From Bog-473 sp963719485 (GTDB taxonomy: Bacteria; Actinomycetota; Acidimicrobiia; Acidimicrobiales; RAAP-2), in contig OY970387.1 in NCBI GenBank assembly GCA_963719485.1, forward strand, positions 1,550,001 to 1,614,000: 64,000 nucleotides of DNA, written 5' to 3'. The notes below the pieces were generated by a model. It did no database searches and had not been told where the DNA came from. It was given only the letters and a program-made list of their open reading frames with translations. Of the stretch, positions 51,473-60,440 are shown in pieces. Position 1 is the first letter of the stretch; every line of letters begins with the position of its first letter. The translations under genes were made by a program, and so were the position numbers.

Positions 51473-53621
51473 TCAGCGGGTCGCGGGGCAGGCCGAGGAT
51501 CCGCTCCCCGATCTGGTTGCGCTTGATCTCTGACGTCCCGCCAGCGATGGACATGCCTCTGTGCATGAGTACCATCATCGACGTCATCGCGCCTGCCCCG
51601 TCCGTATAGGCCGTTTCCGGTCCGCCGAGCGCGGCGAGGATGGCCGCCGCCTCGTGGCCAATCTCCGAGAGCACCAGCTTGGTGACGTTGCCCTCCGGCC
51701 CCGGCCCGCCTCCGATGACGGCGCGGTGGGCGCTGCGCATGTTGAGCACCGCCATGGCCTCGGTGCGGGCAATGGAGCGGCCGATCCGTCCCGCACCGCC
51801 GGCGAGCCGCTCGGGGTGGGCGTCGAAGGGTGCGATGACCATGTCCGCTGACATGGACCCGCCACCCTGACCCCCGCCGATAGAGACGCTCTCGTTGCCG
51901 AGCGTCGCCCGTGCCACCGTCCAACCGCCGTTGACGGGTCCCACGACGTCGTCGTCGGGGACGAAGACGTCGTTGAAGAACACCTCGTTGAACTCCGACT
52001 GCCCGGTCACCATCTTGAGCGGGCGCACCTCCACGCCTTCCGCGTGCATGTCGATGACCATGGTGGTGATGCCCTCGTGCTTGGGCACGTCGGGATCGGT
52101 CCGGATGGTGGCCAGCCCGAAGCCGGCGTGGTGCGCGCCGCTCGTCCACACCTTCTGGCCGTTGACGAGCCACCCACCGTCGACGCGGGTCCCCCTGGTC
52201 TTGATGCCGGCGGCGTCGCTGCCCGCATCGGGCTCGCTGAAGAGCTGGCACCAGATGACGTCCTGGCGCAGGGCGGGCATGACCCAGCGGGCGACCTGGT
52301 CCTCGTTGGCGCGCTGCACGAGGGTGAGAATGACCCAGCCGGTGATCGCGTACTGCGGACGGGAGACACCGGCAGCCTTGAACTCCTGCTCGATGACGAG
52401 CTGCTCGACCGCACCGGCGGCGCGCCCCCACGGCTTGGGCCAATGCGGCATGACGTAGCCGGTCTCGATCATGGCCGCCCGCTGGCCCGTGGCGTCGAGC
52501 TCCTTCACCCGGTCGGCGAAGGCCCGCACCTCGTCGCGCATCGGTTCGGCCTCGGGCGGCAGGTCGATGGTGCGCACGCGCCGCGTGCCGGCCCGCACCA
52601 GGTCGGTGATGTCCCGTGCCGCCGCCTCGGCGTCCACGACGGCCTCGAGCGCGGTGGCCCGGCGGAGATACAGGTGGGCATCGTGCTCCCAGGTGAAGCC
52701 GATGCCGCCGTGCACCTGGATATTGAGCTGCGCGCACTCGTCGGCGGCCGACAGAGCAAGCGAGGCGGCCATGGCCGCGGCCAGCGACAGCTGATCGCCA
52801 CCCTCCTCGGCGGCACGGGCGGCGTCCCACACCGTGACGGTGGCCAGCTCGGACGCGACGAGCATGTTGGCGCAGTGGTGCTTGACCGCCTGGAAGGTGG
52901 CGATGGGCCGGCCGAACTGCAGGCGCACCTTGGCGTAGGCGGCTGCCTGCTCGGTGCACTCGGTGGCGATGCCGGCCGCCTCGGCCGCGATGATCACTCG
53001 CGCCAGGTCGGTCAGCACCTGCCGGCCGCCCGTGATGACGTGCGCGGCCGCTCCGTCGAGCGTGACGCGGGCAGTGCGACGGGTGGGATCGAGGTTGCCC
53101 GGCACCTCCACCGTGACGCCGGCACCCAACGCCTCGACGACGATGGCGTCGTCGCCCGCGGGGAGGACGAGCGCGTGGGCGAGGCCACCGCCCAGAACCG
53201 CCGGCGCCGTCCCGGCGGCCGTCCCCCCGGACACGGTGACGTCGGACGTGAGCGCGATGCCACCGAGGACCGATCCGTCGGCCAGGCCCGGCAGGAACCG
53301 CGCCGCCACCTCATCGGGAGCAGCGGCGTCGATGACGGCGCTGGCGATCACCGTGGGCACGAAGGGTCCCGGTGCGATGGCGCGGCCGAGCTCCTCGACC
53401 ACGACGACGAGCTCGGGCAGCCCGAAGCCCGAACCGCCCCGGTCCTCGGGCAGGTGCAGGCCCAGCCAGCCGAGGGAGGCCAGGTCGTCCCAGAAGCTCG
53501 GGAGCCCCTCGGTCTCTTCTTGGAGCAGAGCCCGGGCGGCCCCTCGGGCATCGCGCTTGGCCAGGAAGTCCGAGGCCGTCTGCCCCAGGGCGCGGTGGTC
53601 TTCGGTGATGGCGATCGACAT
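51465..53621 (-). CDS. Fused two-domain acyl-CoA dehydrogenase, FadE34/ChsE3-like
   Basis: Protein of 718 residues with two acyl-CoA dehydrogenase modules. The first (about 1-340) has VRLQFGRPIATFQAVKHHCAN and VHGGIGFTWEHDAHLYLRRA. The second (about 360-718) has WCQLFSEPDAGSDAAGI, NGQKVWTSGAHHAGFG and SIAGGTSEIKRNQIGERILGLPR. Mycobacterial FadE34, which acts on a C5 steroid side chain, has this length and order. It mirrors the two separate genes at 32052/33202. TACTAT ends 6 bases before the ATG, suggesting a leaderless message under the operator at 53625. Confidence 0.92.
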   Translation of the reverse strand: MSIAITEDHRALGQTASDFLAKRDARGAARALLQEETEGLPSFWDDLASLGWLGLHLPEDRGGSGFGLPELVVVVEELGRAIAPGPFVPTVIASAVIDAAAPDEVAARFLPGLADGSVLGGIALTSDVTVSGGTAAGTAPAVLGGGLAHALVLPAGDDAIVVEALGAGVTVEVPGNLDPTRRTARVTLDGAAAHVITGGRQVLTDLARVIIAAEAAGIATECTEQAAAYAKVRLQFGRPIATFQAVKHHCANMLVASELATVTVWDAARAAEEGGDQLSLAAAMAASLALSAADECAQLNIQVHGGIGFTWEHDAHLYLRRATALEAVVDAEAAARDITDLVRAGTRRVRTIDLPPEAEPMRDEVRAFADRVKELDATGQRAAMIETGYVMPHWPKPWGRAAGAVEQLVIEQEFKAAGVSRPQYAITGWVILTLVQRANEDQVARWVMPALRQDVIWCQLFSEPDAGSDAAGIKTRGTRVDGGWLVNGQKVWTSGAHHAGFGLATIRTDPDVPKHEGITTMVIDMHAEGVEVRPLKMVTGQSEFNEVFFNDVFVPDDDVVGPVNGGWTVARATLGNESVSIGGGQGGGSMSADMVIAPFDAHPERLAGGAGRIGRSIARTEAMAVLNMRSAHRAVIGGGPGPEGNVTKLVLSEIGHEAAAILAALGGPETAYTDGAGAMTSMMVLMHRGMSIAGGTSEIKRNQIGERILGLPRDPLIN

Positions 53622-53624
53622 GTC

Positions 53625-53642
53625 TAAATAGTACCCTCTATT
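53625..53642 (-). promoter_or_regulatory. Regulon operator, copy 5 (TAAATAGTA/CCCTCTATT)
   Basis: The right half matches the consensus at 7 of 9 and the left at about 6 of 9. A core AATAG-N6-CTATT is visible on the minus strand. It lies between divergent starts at 53621 and 53681 and covers the TACTAT hexamer of the dehydrogenase gene. Confidence 0.6.
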
Positions 53643-53680
53643 GTGGGAGCGGGCCAGAAGCCCCCGAAGGGAGCCGGACC

Positions 53681-54712
53681 ATGAAGTTGGGCGCGACGGT
53701 AGGGATGCGGGACGATCCTGACAAGTTCGCCGCGCACGCCAAGCGTCTGGAGGACGTGGGCGTCGACTATCTCTGGACGGGTGAGGCCTATTCGGCCGAC
53801 GCCGTCTCCACCATGGGCTTCCTGGCCGCGGTGACCAAGAAGGTCCAGATCGGGTCGAGCATCCTGCCGCTCTACTCGCGGACCCCGACGCTCATGGCCA
53901 TGACCGCGGTCGGCCTCGACAGGTTGTCGCGGGGGCGCTTCGTCCTGGGGTTGGGCGCCTCCGGGCCGCAGGTCATCGAGGGCTTCCACGGGGTGGCGTA
54001 CGACGCCCCGCTGGCCCGCACGCGCGAGATCATTGAAATCTGCCGCTCGGTGTGGCGGCGCGACCGCCTCGTCCACCAGGGTGCCAACTACCAGATGCCG
54101 CTGGCGGAGGGGAAGGGCACGGGTCTCGGCAAGGCGCTCAAGATCATGGACCACCCCGTACGCGAGCGGATCCCCATCTTCGTCGCCTCGCTCGGTCCGA
54201 AGAACGTGGAGATGACCGCCGAGCTGGCCGAGGGGTGGCTGCCGCTGCACTACTGGCCGGACCGGGCCCCCGAGCTGTGGCGGTCCTCGCTCGAGGCGGG
54301 ACGGGCGGCGCGGTCGGCCGACCTGCCGCCGCTCGAGATCGTGGCCGGCGGGTCGCTCGCCATCGGCGACGACGTCGACGGGCTGCGCGAGCGGGACCGT
54401 CCCATGCTCGCTCTTTACTACGGGGGCATGGGCGCCAAGGGCAAGAACTTCTATAACGACGTGCTGCGGCGCTACGGCTACGAGAAGGAGGCGGACGAGA
54501 TTCAGGACGCCTATCTCCGGGGCGACCGCAAGCGGGCGGCCGCACTCGTCCCCGGCGAGCTCGTGGCGGGCATGTCGCTCATCGGCGACGCGGGCTTCGT
54601 CAAGGACCGGATCGCCGCCTACCGGGAGTCGGGGGTCACCGTGCTGAACGTGCAGCCGGTCGGTCCGAACGCCCTGCAGGACATCGAGACGATCGCCAAC
54701 TGGGTGGCCTGA
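53681..54712 (+). CDS. LLM-class F420-dependent oxidoreductase
   Basis: Protein of 343 residues. It has MKLGATVGMRDDPDKFAAHAKR, YLWTGEAYSADAVS, LDRLSRGRFVLGLGASGPQV and IPIFVASLGPKNVEMTAELAEGW, typical of luciferase-like TIM-barrel enzymes that use coenzyme F420. F420 rather than FMN is inferred from the actinobacterial setting. It lies under a regulon operator and could reduce or oxidise the pathway's alcohol or enone. AGGGAGCC precedes the ATG. Confidence 0.87.
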   Translation: MKLGATVGMRDDPDKFAAHAKRLEDVGVDYLWTGEAYSADAVSTMGFLAAVTKKVQIGSSILPLYSRTPTLMAMTAVGLDRLSRGRFVLGLGASGPQVIEGFHGVAYDAPLARTREIIEICRSVWRRDRLVHQGANYQMPLAEGKGTGLGKALKIMDHPVRERIPIFVASLGPKNVEMTAELAEGWLPLHYWPDRAPELWRSSLEAGRAARSADLPPLEIVAGGSLAIGDDVDGLRERDRPMLALYYGGMGAKGKNFYNDVLRRYGYEKEADEIQDAYLRGDRKRAAALVPGELVAGMSLIGDAGFVKDRIAAYRESGVTVLNVQPVGPNALQDIETIANWVA

Positions 54713-54723
54713 CTCCACCCCGG

Positions 54724-54740
54724 CGGCCGACTACCGGCCG
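54724..54740. terminator. Hairpin CGGCCG-ACTAC-CGGCCG
   Basis: A 6-bp stem in the junction of convergent genes, overlapping the thioesterase 3' end. No T run. Confidence 0.4.
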
Positions 54741-55642
54741 GCCGGGTGTTGTCCCTGCGCCCGCCGCAGCTCCTCGAAGTCGCGCGGCGTGCGCCCCTCT
54801 CGCGCCGCCAATTCGGCCTCCTGGCGCAACGCTTCCTCGACGAGTTCCGTCATCGACCCCGGCAGCAGCAGCTGCTCCTGGTGGACTGTGGCACCGAGCA
54901 CGCCGTGGCGGTCCCGCAAAGAACCGTGGTACACGCCGCGAGCGCTGCGGGCCTTGAGCGGCCGGAGGTCGACGAGCACCCAGTCGTCGGCCCGGATGTT
55001 CTCGTGGAACCACATGGAGTGGTCGATCGAAGGGCCACCGCGCCCGATGATCGTCTTGTCCTGCTGACCGAAGCCACTGCCGAGATCCGACAGATAGGTC
55101 AGCGCGGCCCTGTGCATCAGGGGGTCGTCGCCCAGCGAGGCCGCGGAGCGTACCCACAGGCAGTCGGTGAACACGCCCTTGAGGAAGTCGGTCGGCGTGA
55201 CCGGGCGCACATCGAGCATGGTGTTCCACCCGCCCTTGGCGAGGTCCTCGGGTGGGGGCACGGCGCGGCGGGGCGCGTCGTCGAAGACCCCTCCCTCGCT
55301 CTCGGCATGAAACGACGTGATCATGGAGAAGATGACCTCGCCCTCCTGCACGGCAATGACGTGGCGGGCCGAGAACGACCGGCCGTCCCGGTCACGGTCC
55401 ACCTCGAGGATGACCGGCAAGTTGCTCCGCCCCGCCCGCAGGAAGTACCCGTGGAACGAGTGGGGAAGGCGGTCCGCTTCAACCGTGGCCGCCGCGGCGA
55501 GCAGACACTGCGCCGCCACCTGCCCGCCGTAGAGGTTTTGACGTGGTCCATAGTTGGCGTTGCGACCGCGGAAGAGGTCACGGTCGACCCGCTCGAGGGT
55601 CAGCAACGACGGGAGGTCCTCGGCCCGTTCGAGGTCCGTCAT
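54731..55642 (-). CDS. Acyl-CoA thioesterase II (TesB-like)
   Basis: Protein of 303 residues with a double hot-dog fold. Visible blocks are RNLYGGQVAAQ-like QNLYGGQVAAQCLLAA, SFHGYFLRAGR and, in the second half, SIDHSMWFHENIRADDWVL with the conserved Asp-His-x-Met/Trp-Phe-His pattern. It would release free acid from an acyl-CoA. ATG 55642 overlaps the upstream hydrolase stop (ATGA), so the genes are coupled. Confidence 0.9.
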   Translation of the reverse strand: MTDLERAEDLPSLLTLERVDRDLFRGRNANYGPRQNLYGGQVAAQCLLAAAATVEADRLPHSFHGYFLRAGRSNLPVILEVDRDRDGRSFSARHVIAVQEGEVIFSMITSFHAESEGGVFDDAPRRAVPPPEDLAKGGWNTMLDVRPVTPTDFLKGVFTDCLWVRSAASLGDDPLMHRAALTYLSDLGSGFGQQDKTIIGRGGPSIDHSMWFHENIRADDWVLVDLRPLKARSARGVYHGSLRDRHGVLGATVHQEQLLLPGSMTELVEEALRQEAELAAREGRTPRDFEELRRAQGQHPAGR

Positions 55643-56661
55643 CTTCGTGCCGCCTGTACCCACTGCGCCCACGTCTCGATACGCCGCCAGAACAACTCGC
55701 GTGTCCCTGCGAAGTTGTGCATGTGTCCCATTCTGGGACAGATGAAGAGGTCCACGCTCGGCGACGATTCATAGGCCCTGGGCTCTCCCCGCGGGTCGAC
55801 CAGCACGTCGCGCTCACCGAGGCCTACGAGGACGGGGCAGCGCACCGCAGCCGCCTCGGGCAGCGCCCCACCCGGCGTGAGGCACCACATGGCGACCGTG
55901 GCGGGAACGGTGGCCGATCCCCAAGGCGGCAGGTCGCCGCCCCGCGCGGGGAAGTCCCGGAGGTCCCGCTCGACGACGGCGGGGTCGACATCGTCGTAGT
56001 GGAAGCCCCACGCCATGGCATCGGTGCCGGGACCCGCGGCCGGGTAGACGTCCGCCAGCGCGGGGCCATTGGTGAAGATGCCGTCAGAGGGCAGCGCGTC
56101 GCGGGGGACCCAGGGCATGACGATGGGCGGCGTCCCGGGCGCTGTCGGCGGATGCGTGTGCAGCACGCTGTAGCCCAGCACCCCGATGCCGTCGTAACCG
56201 TGGTACCGGCCCTGTTGCACCACGGTGAGACACCCTCCCATCGACTGCCCGATGCCGATGGTGAGCGGGTGCTCGACTTTCGGGAGCCCGTCGATGAGGG
56301 TGCCCGCCGCCAGCTTCTGCAGCACCTCGGCTTCCGCGGCGTGACTCGCGGCCACGACCGGGGTGTACGAAAGGCGTTCGGGGTCGTGCAACGAGCTCTC
56401 ACCGACACCGAGATGGTCGACCGAGACGAAGACCCACCCCCGTGCCGCGTGCCAGTCCGCCTGGGCGCCGTGCGCCGGACCGGGCAGGTCGACCGTGTAA
56501 TAGCCCCGTGCGTAGCCACCGCCGGGCTTAGCGAAGCACACGACAGGCTCGGGGCCGAGCTCGTCGGGGATGGTGACGGTCAGCGCGGCGTGCGCGGGCT
56601 CGCCGAGGGCGGCCGCCTCGGTGACGTCGACCTGCAGGTCGATCGATCGCACGGTCGTCAC
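55639..56661 (-). CDS. Alpha/beta-hydrolase
   Basis: Protein of 340 residues. The nucleophile elbow is GQSMGG (about residue 157), acidic residues lie in LGERDVLVDPRGEP, and a His in CPRMGHMHNFAGTREL. The N-terminal beta-sheet region has VCFAKPGGGYARGYYTVDL. It could cleave an ester, lactone or thioester of the pathway. GTG start. It is translationally coupled to the thioesterase. Confidence 0.85.
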   Translation of the reverse strand: MTTVRSIDLQVDVTEAAALGEPAHAALTVTIPDELGPEPVVCFAKPGGGYARGYYTVDLPGPAHGAQADWHAARGWVFVSVDHLGVGESSLHDPERLSYTPVVAASHAAEAEVLQKLAAGTLIDGLPKVEHPLTIGIGQSMGGCLTVVQQGRYHGYDGIGVLGYSVLHTHPPTAPGTPPIVMPWVPRDALPSDGIFTNGPALADVYPAAGPGTDAMAWGFHYDDVDPAVVERDLRDFPARGGDLPPWGSATVPATVAMWCLTPGGALPEAAAVRCPVLVGLGERDVLVDPRGEPRAYESSPSVDLFICPRMGHMHNFAGTRELFWRRIETWAQWVQAARR

Positions 56662-56699
56662 TCTGTGCTCCCGGATCCGCTCGTCGCTTTCCCTCAGTT

Positions 56700-57458
56700 T
56701 TACTTGGGAGCGAAGCGGGTGCCCGCATCGAGGCGGATGCAGAGGCCGTTGAGCATCGGGTTCTCGACGATGGCGACGGCGAGCTTGCCGTACTCCTCGG
56801 GGCGGCCCAACCGCTTCGGGAAGGCCGCGTCCTTGGTCAAGGTCGCGGCGAACTCGTCCGGGATGCCCTGGGTGAGCCCGGTGGCGAAGAGGCTGGGCGC
56901 GATTGCCATGGCCCTGATGCCGAGGCTCCCCAAATCGCGGGCCATGGTGAACACCATGCCGACGATGCCCGACTTGGCTGCGGCGTACGCAACCTGTCCG
57001 ATTTGGCCCTCGAAGGCGGCGATGGAGGCGGTGTTGATCATGACGCCGCGCTCGCCGTCTTCGGGCTCGTTGGTCGACATGTGGAGGGCCTGGAGGCGGT
57101 TGAGGTTGAACGTGCCGATGAGGTTCAGCTCAATGGTCCGGCGGAAGGTGTCCAGGGGGTGCGGCCCGTCCTTGCTCAGCGTGCGCCTCGCGGCACCACC
57201 ACCGGCTGTGTTGACGGCGATATGCAGCCCGCCCAGCGCGGCCACCGCGTCGGCGAGGGCGGATTCGGTCTGGACGTCGTCGAGGATGTCCACTTCGTGG
57301 AACGTGCCGCCGAGCTCCTTGGCGACCTCGGCGCCGGCCGTGTTCGGCAGGTCGAGGATGGCGATGTCGGCGCCCCTTTGACGGAGCAGCTCCGCTGAGG
57401 CCTTGGCCATGCCCGACGCCCCGCCCACGATGACGGCCTTCTTCCCGTTGATCTCCAC
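56700..57458 (-). CDS. SDR of the 3-hydroxyacyl-CoA dehydrogenase type 2 (HSD10) group
   Basis: Protein of 252 residues. It has GGASGMAKASAELL, NTAGGG, Ser in INTASIAAFEGQIGQ, YxxxK in YAAAKSG and IAPSLFATGL. The VMINTASIAAFEGQIGQVAY and GIVGMVFTMARDLGSLGIR blocks follow the HSD10 family, which oxidises short and branched 3-hydroxyacyl-CoA. GTG 57458 has GAGGAAC upstream. The operator at 57555 lies about 95 bases upstream. Confidence 0.88.
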   Translation of the reverse strand: MEINGKKAVIVGGASGMAKASAELLRQRGADIAILDLPNTAGAEVAKELGGTFHEVDILDDVQTESALADAVAALGGLHIAVNTAGGGAARRTLSKDGPHPLDTFRRTIELNLIGTFNLNRLQALHMSTNEPEDGERGVMINTASIAAFEGQIGQVAYAAAKSGIVGMVFTMARDLGSLGIRAMAIAPSLFATGLTQGIPDEFAATLTKDAAFPKRLGRPEEYGKLAVAIVENPMLNGLCIRLDAGTRFAPK

Positions 57459-57471
57459 GGAGTGTTCCTCT

Positions 57472-57495
57472 CTGTGTGTTTCGCTGTGTGTTTCG
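57472..57495. repeat. 12-bp tandem repeat in the SDR leader
   Basis: Two exact copies of CTGTGTGTTTCG followed by a partial third copy, in the untranslated leader of the SDR gene. Slippage-prone; no function is evident. Confidence 0.7.
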
Positions 57496-57554
57496 CTGTC
57501 CGGTTCTCGGTCGTGTGATGCTGTCTGGCCCGCACGCTCGGCCGCAACCCGAGA

Positions 57555-57572
57555 AATAGAGTGTACCATTTT
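57555..57572 (+). promoter_or_regulatory. Regulon operator, copy 6 (AATAGAGTG/TACCATTTT)
   Basis: The left half is a perfect match and the right half matches at 6 of 9. It sits between the divergent SDR (start 57458) and hydratase (start 57609) genes. TACACT on the minus strand and TACCAT on the plus strand are possible -10 hexamers within it. Confidence 0.65.
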
Positions 57573-57608
57573 GCCCCAGGCAGATCGCCCCGGGGCCCAG
57601 GAGGAACC

Positions 57609-58385
57609 ATGGAACGCGAAGCCATCCTGTTCGATGTTGCGGACAACGTGGCCACGATCACGCTCAACCGTCCCGACAGCCTGAACTCGTTCAACAAGGC
57701 GATGGCGGACGACATGACCTGGGCGTGGGAGACCATTCGCGACACCGACGACATCCACTGCGCCGTCCTCGAGGCCAACGGCGATCGTGCGTTCTGCACC
57801 GGCCTCGACATCAAGGGCGACAGCAGCTGGTTCATGAAGGAGAACGTCTGGAACAGCTTTGACCCGGGTGTGCTCCTGGCGCCGAAGCTCCACCACCGGG
57901 TCTGGAAGCCAGTCGTGACGGCCGTGCACGGGATGTGTGCCGGCGGGGGGCAGTACTTCCTCAACGAATCCGACATCATCATCTGCTCCGACGATGCGGT
58001 GTTCTTCGACCCGCACGCGAACGTCGGGATTGTCAGTTCGCTCGAGCCGATAGGGATGTTGCACCGGGGCGTCCCCTTGGGCGACGTCCTGCGCTGGGCG
58101 CTCATGGGCAACGAGGAGCGCATCACGGCCGAGACCGCCCTGCGCCTCGGGCTCGTGACCGAGGTGGTCTCGCGGGACCAACTGCGTGACCGGGCCCGGG
58201 AGATCGCGCTGTCGATCGCCCGGCGGAATCCCAAGGCCATTCAGGGCACGATCCGGGCCATCTGGGAGTCGCTGGAGACCACGCGCACGGCGGCCATTCA
58301 AAACGGGCTTTCCTACACGCAGATCGGCAACTACCCGCCGGCTCCACCCGCGCCGCGGGACAAGAGCGAGACGCAGTACCGCTAG
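57609..58385 (+). CDS. Enoyl-CoA hydratase/isomerase
   Basis: Protein of 258 residues. Landmarks are LNRPDSLNSFN, the oxyanion block RAFCTGLDIKGD, HGMCAGGGQYFLNESD and PIGMLHRGVPLGDVL. The Ala-Gly-Gly-Gly stretch replaces the usual Gly-Gly-Gly-Leu oxyanion loop but keeps its shape. AGGAGGAACC precedes the ATG. The 3' end overlaps the convergent LLM gene by 4 bases. Confidence 0.9.
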   Translation: MEREAILFDVADNVATITLNRPDSLNSFNKAMADDMTWAWETIRDTDDIHCAVLEANGDRAFCTGLDIKGDSSWFMKENVWNSFDPGVLLAPKLHHRVWKPVVTAVHGMCAGGGQYFLNESDIIICSDDAVFFDPHANVGIVSSLEPIGMLHRGVPLGDVLRWALMGNEERITAETALRLGLVTEVVSRDQLRDRAREIALSIARRNPKAIQGTIRAIWESLETTRTAAIQNGLSYTQIGNYPPAPPAPRDKSETQYR

Positions 58386-59356
58386 TCGTTCGCGGGCGAC
58401 GGAGGCGCGGCCGCCGCGGCCGCCTCGAGATAGGGCCACGCCAGGTCCGGCGGCAATCCACCGACCAGCGGCTGGAGACCGAGGGGCATCCCCTTCTCGA
58501 CGAGGCTCCGGGCCTCGGCCGGGGTGAGGATCTGGTACGCGCCTTTCTCTGCAGCCATCGCCGCGACGGTTGCGGCGCGGGAGATCGAGGCCGTTCCCTC
58601 GCGATGGGCGTTCCATTCGGCATAGCTGGCGGAGTCCCGGAACAGGTACTCGCCGATCTCGGCCCAGGCCCGCTCGGGGTCCTCGGCGACGAACACGGTG
58701 ATCGGCACATCCGCCTGCGGGAAGAAGCACCCGGGAGCAGATGTGCCTCCCTCAGAGCGGTAGGCCTCCTCCAGTGTCGCGTCGTGCGTCTCGGCAATGA
58801 AGAGCAGACCGAGCCGGGCTGCTCGCCTCGCCGCGGCCTCGGTGCCGCCGCCGTAGGCCAGCGGTGGGCCACCGGGCGTGTAGGGCAGTGGCGTCACGCG
58901 GACGCGCCGACCGTCGAGGTCGACCGCGTCCCCGGACCAGAGCCGGCGCAGAAGGGTGATGCGTTCCTCGACCAGCGCGGCGCGCTGCCGACGGTCGACG
59001 CCGAACATGGCGAACTCCTCCGCCCGGTAGCCGATGCCCACCACGTAGGAAACGCGGCCGCGGCTGATCAGGTCGACAACCGCCATGTCCTCGGCGAGCT
59101 TGACCGGTTCATACAGCGCCAGCAGGAGCGCGGCGACGTTGATGGGCATCGACTGGGTCCTGGCGGCGATGGCGGCGGCGAGCGGAATGGGTGAGGGGAG
59201 ATACCCGTCGTCGACGGCGTGGTGCTGGCTGAGCACGGCGGCGACACCACCGCGGCTCTCGGCCCACTCGCACATCTCGATGGTGGTCGCGTAGAGCGAC
59301 GCCCGAGCATCGGGATCGGGTGAGCTGGACCGCATGGCGAATCGCATCATGAACAT
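58382..59356 (-). CDS. LLM-class flavin/F420-dependent oxidoreductase
   Basis: Protein of about 324 residues. It has LSQHHAVDDGYLPSPIPLAAAIAARTQ, the catalytic-loop block VDLISRGRVSYVVGIGYRAEEF and LPYTPGGPPLAYGGG. These match luciferase-like monooxygenases of the actinobacterial type. The start at ATG 59356 is chosen because the barrel strand MRFAMR begins there; an in-frame GTG lies at 59398. Substrate unknown. Confidence 0.85.
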   Translation of the reverse strand: MFMMRFAMRSSSPDPDARASLYATTIEMCEWAESRGGVAAVLSQHHAVDDGYLPSPIPLAAAIAARTQSMPINVAALLLALYEPVKLAEDMAVVDLISRGRVSYVVGIGYRAEEFAMFGVDRRQRAALVEERITLLRRLWSGDAVDLDGRRVRVTPLPYTPGGPPLAYGGGTEAAARRAARLGLLFIAETHDATLEEAYRSEGGTSAPGCFFPQADVPITVFVAEDPERAWAEIGEYLFRDSASYAEWNAHREGTASISRAATVAAMAAEKGAYQILTPAEARSLVEKGMPLGLQPLVGGLPPDLAWPYLEAAAAAAPPSPAND

Positions 59357-59434
59357 CGCCGATGCGTACCATGCGTCCGCCGGATGCCTCAAGCCCACCT
59401 CGCGCCACGGTGCGTTCGCCCGTCTCGACCTCCG

Positions 59435-60385
59435 TCACAGGGCGAACGTACGGATGACCTCGGCGAGGACGAGGGGCCGGTCGCTCTGCACGGCGTGACC
59501 GGCTCCGTCGACCACGACCACCTCCAGCGACGGGAGGCGCCGCTGCATCTCGGCGATGTCCTCGTCACGCACGAAGGGGGACAGGCCGCCGCGGACGAAG
59601 AGGGCCGGGGCCGTGATGGCGCTGACGTCGTCCCAGAGCGCGGTGAAGTCGACCCACATCGGCGCACCTTCTTCCGCGGGCTCGCCCGGGGGAGGACCGA
59701 AGAGGTTCTAGCGCCAGGTCAAGCGACCGTCGTCGAGACGGCGCGCGTTGTGGCGCACCCCTCTTCGCACACCGGCCGCGGATCGGAACGGGCTCAGGGC
59801 GACGGCGGCGTCGGCCATCTCGTCGAAGCTGTCGTACATCGGAGGCCTGGCGATGAGTGAGACGGTTCCGCGCTCGGCCGTGCTGAGTTGGCGGTCCGGA
59901 TCGTTGATCTGGGGCGTCACGTCGACGAAGACGGTGCGGCGGCAGAGGTCCGGATGTTGCGCGGCCAGGCGGATCGTCGTGGCCCCGCCGAGCGACATGC
60001 CGATGACGCAGCGGGCGGCGGGCGTCACCGCCTCCATCAGCGTGGCCACCGCCTCGGCGTTCCGCCACGGCCCGAAGTCGCGGTCACTCCGCCGGTCGGA
60101 GTGACCGTGCCCGGGCAGGTCGACCGCCACCGCGGGGCGGCCCAGCGCGAGGATGACGGTGTCCCACGTGTGCCCGTTCTGCGCCCCGCCGTGCAGGAAG
60201 ACGAGCTCGGGCTCGCCGTCGCCCCATTGCAGATACGAGAGTGCCTGCCCTGAGGGGAGGGTGAACGAATGCCGGGAGACGACCGGTTGCCCCGAAAAGG
60301 GGATGTCCCATTCGGCCGCGTTCTCGTGGAGCAGCCCGAACTCGTCGTAGTCGTCCGAGTCCAACGTGTCCCGTAACGACGTCAT
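59435..60385 (-). pseudogene. Alpha/beta-hydrolase interrupted by an in-frame TAG
   Basis: From ATG 60385 the frame runs 225 codons with VFLHGGAQNGHTWD, the elbow CVIGMSLGGATT and VDLPGHGHSD. It meets TAG (59710-59708) after LTWR, then continues without any shift through 91 more codons: MWVDFTALWDDVSAITAPAL, FVRGGLSPFV and VDGAGHAVQSDRP, which carries the catalytic His. The restored protein of about 316 residues is complete. A TAC Tyr codon is the simplest ancestor of the TAG. Real loss, readthrough or a base-call error are all possible. Confidence 0.85.
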
Positions 60386-60440
60386 GGCCGCAACCTTGAA
60401 CTCCGGTCGGCCGCCATGGAGCCAGCTTCGGGCTCTGTGG

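Noticed and set aside
42515..59710. Genetic-code reassignment of TAG
   Set aside because: TAG also ends several intact genes in this window (for example at 20117, 22009, 27694), so full reassignment is not supported.
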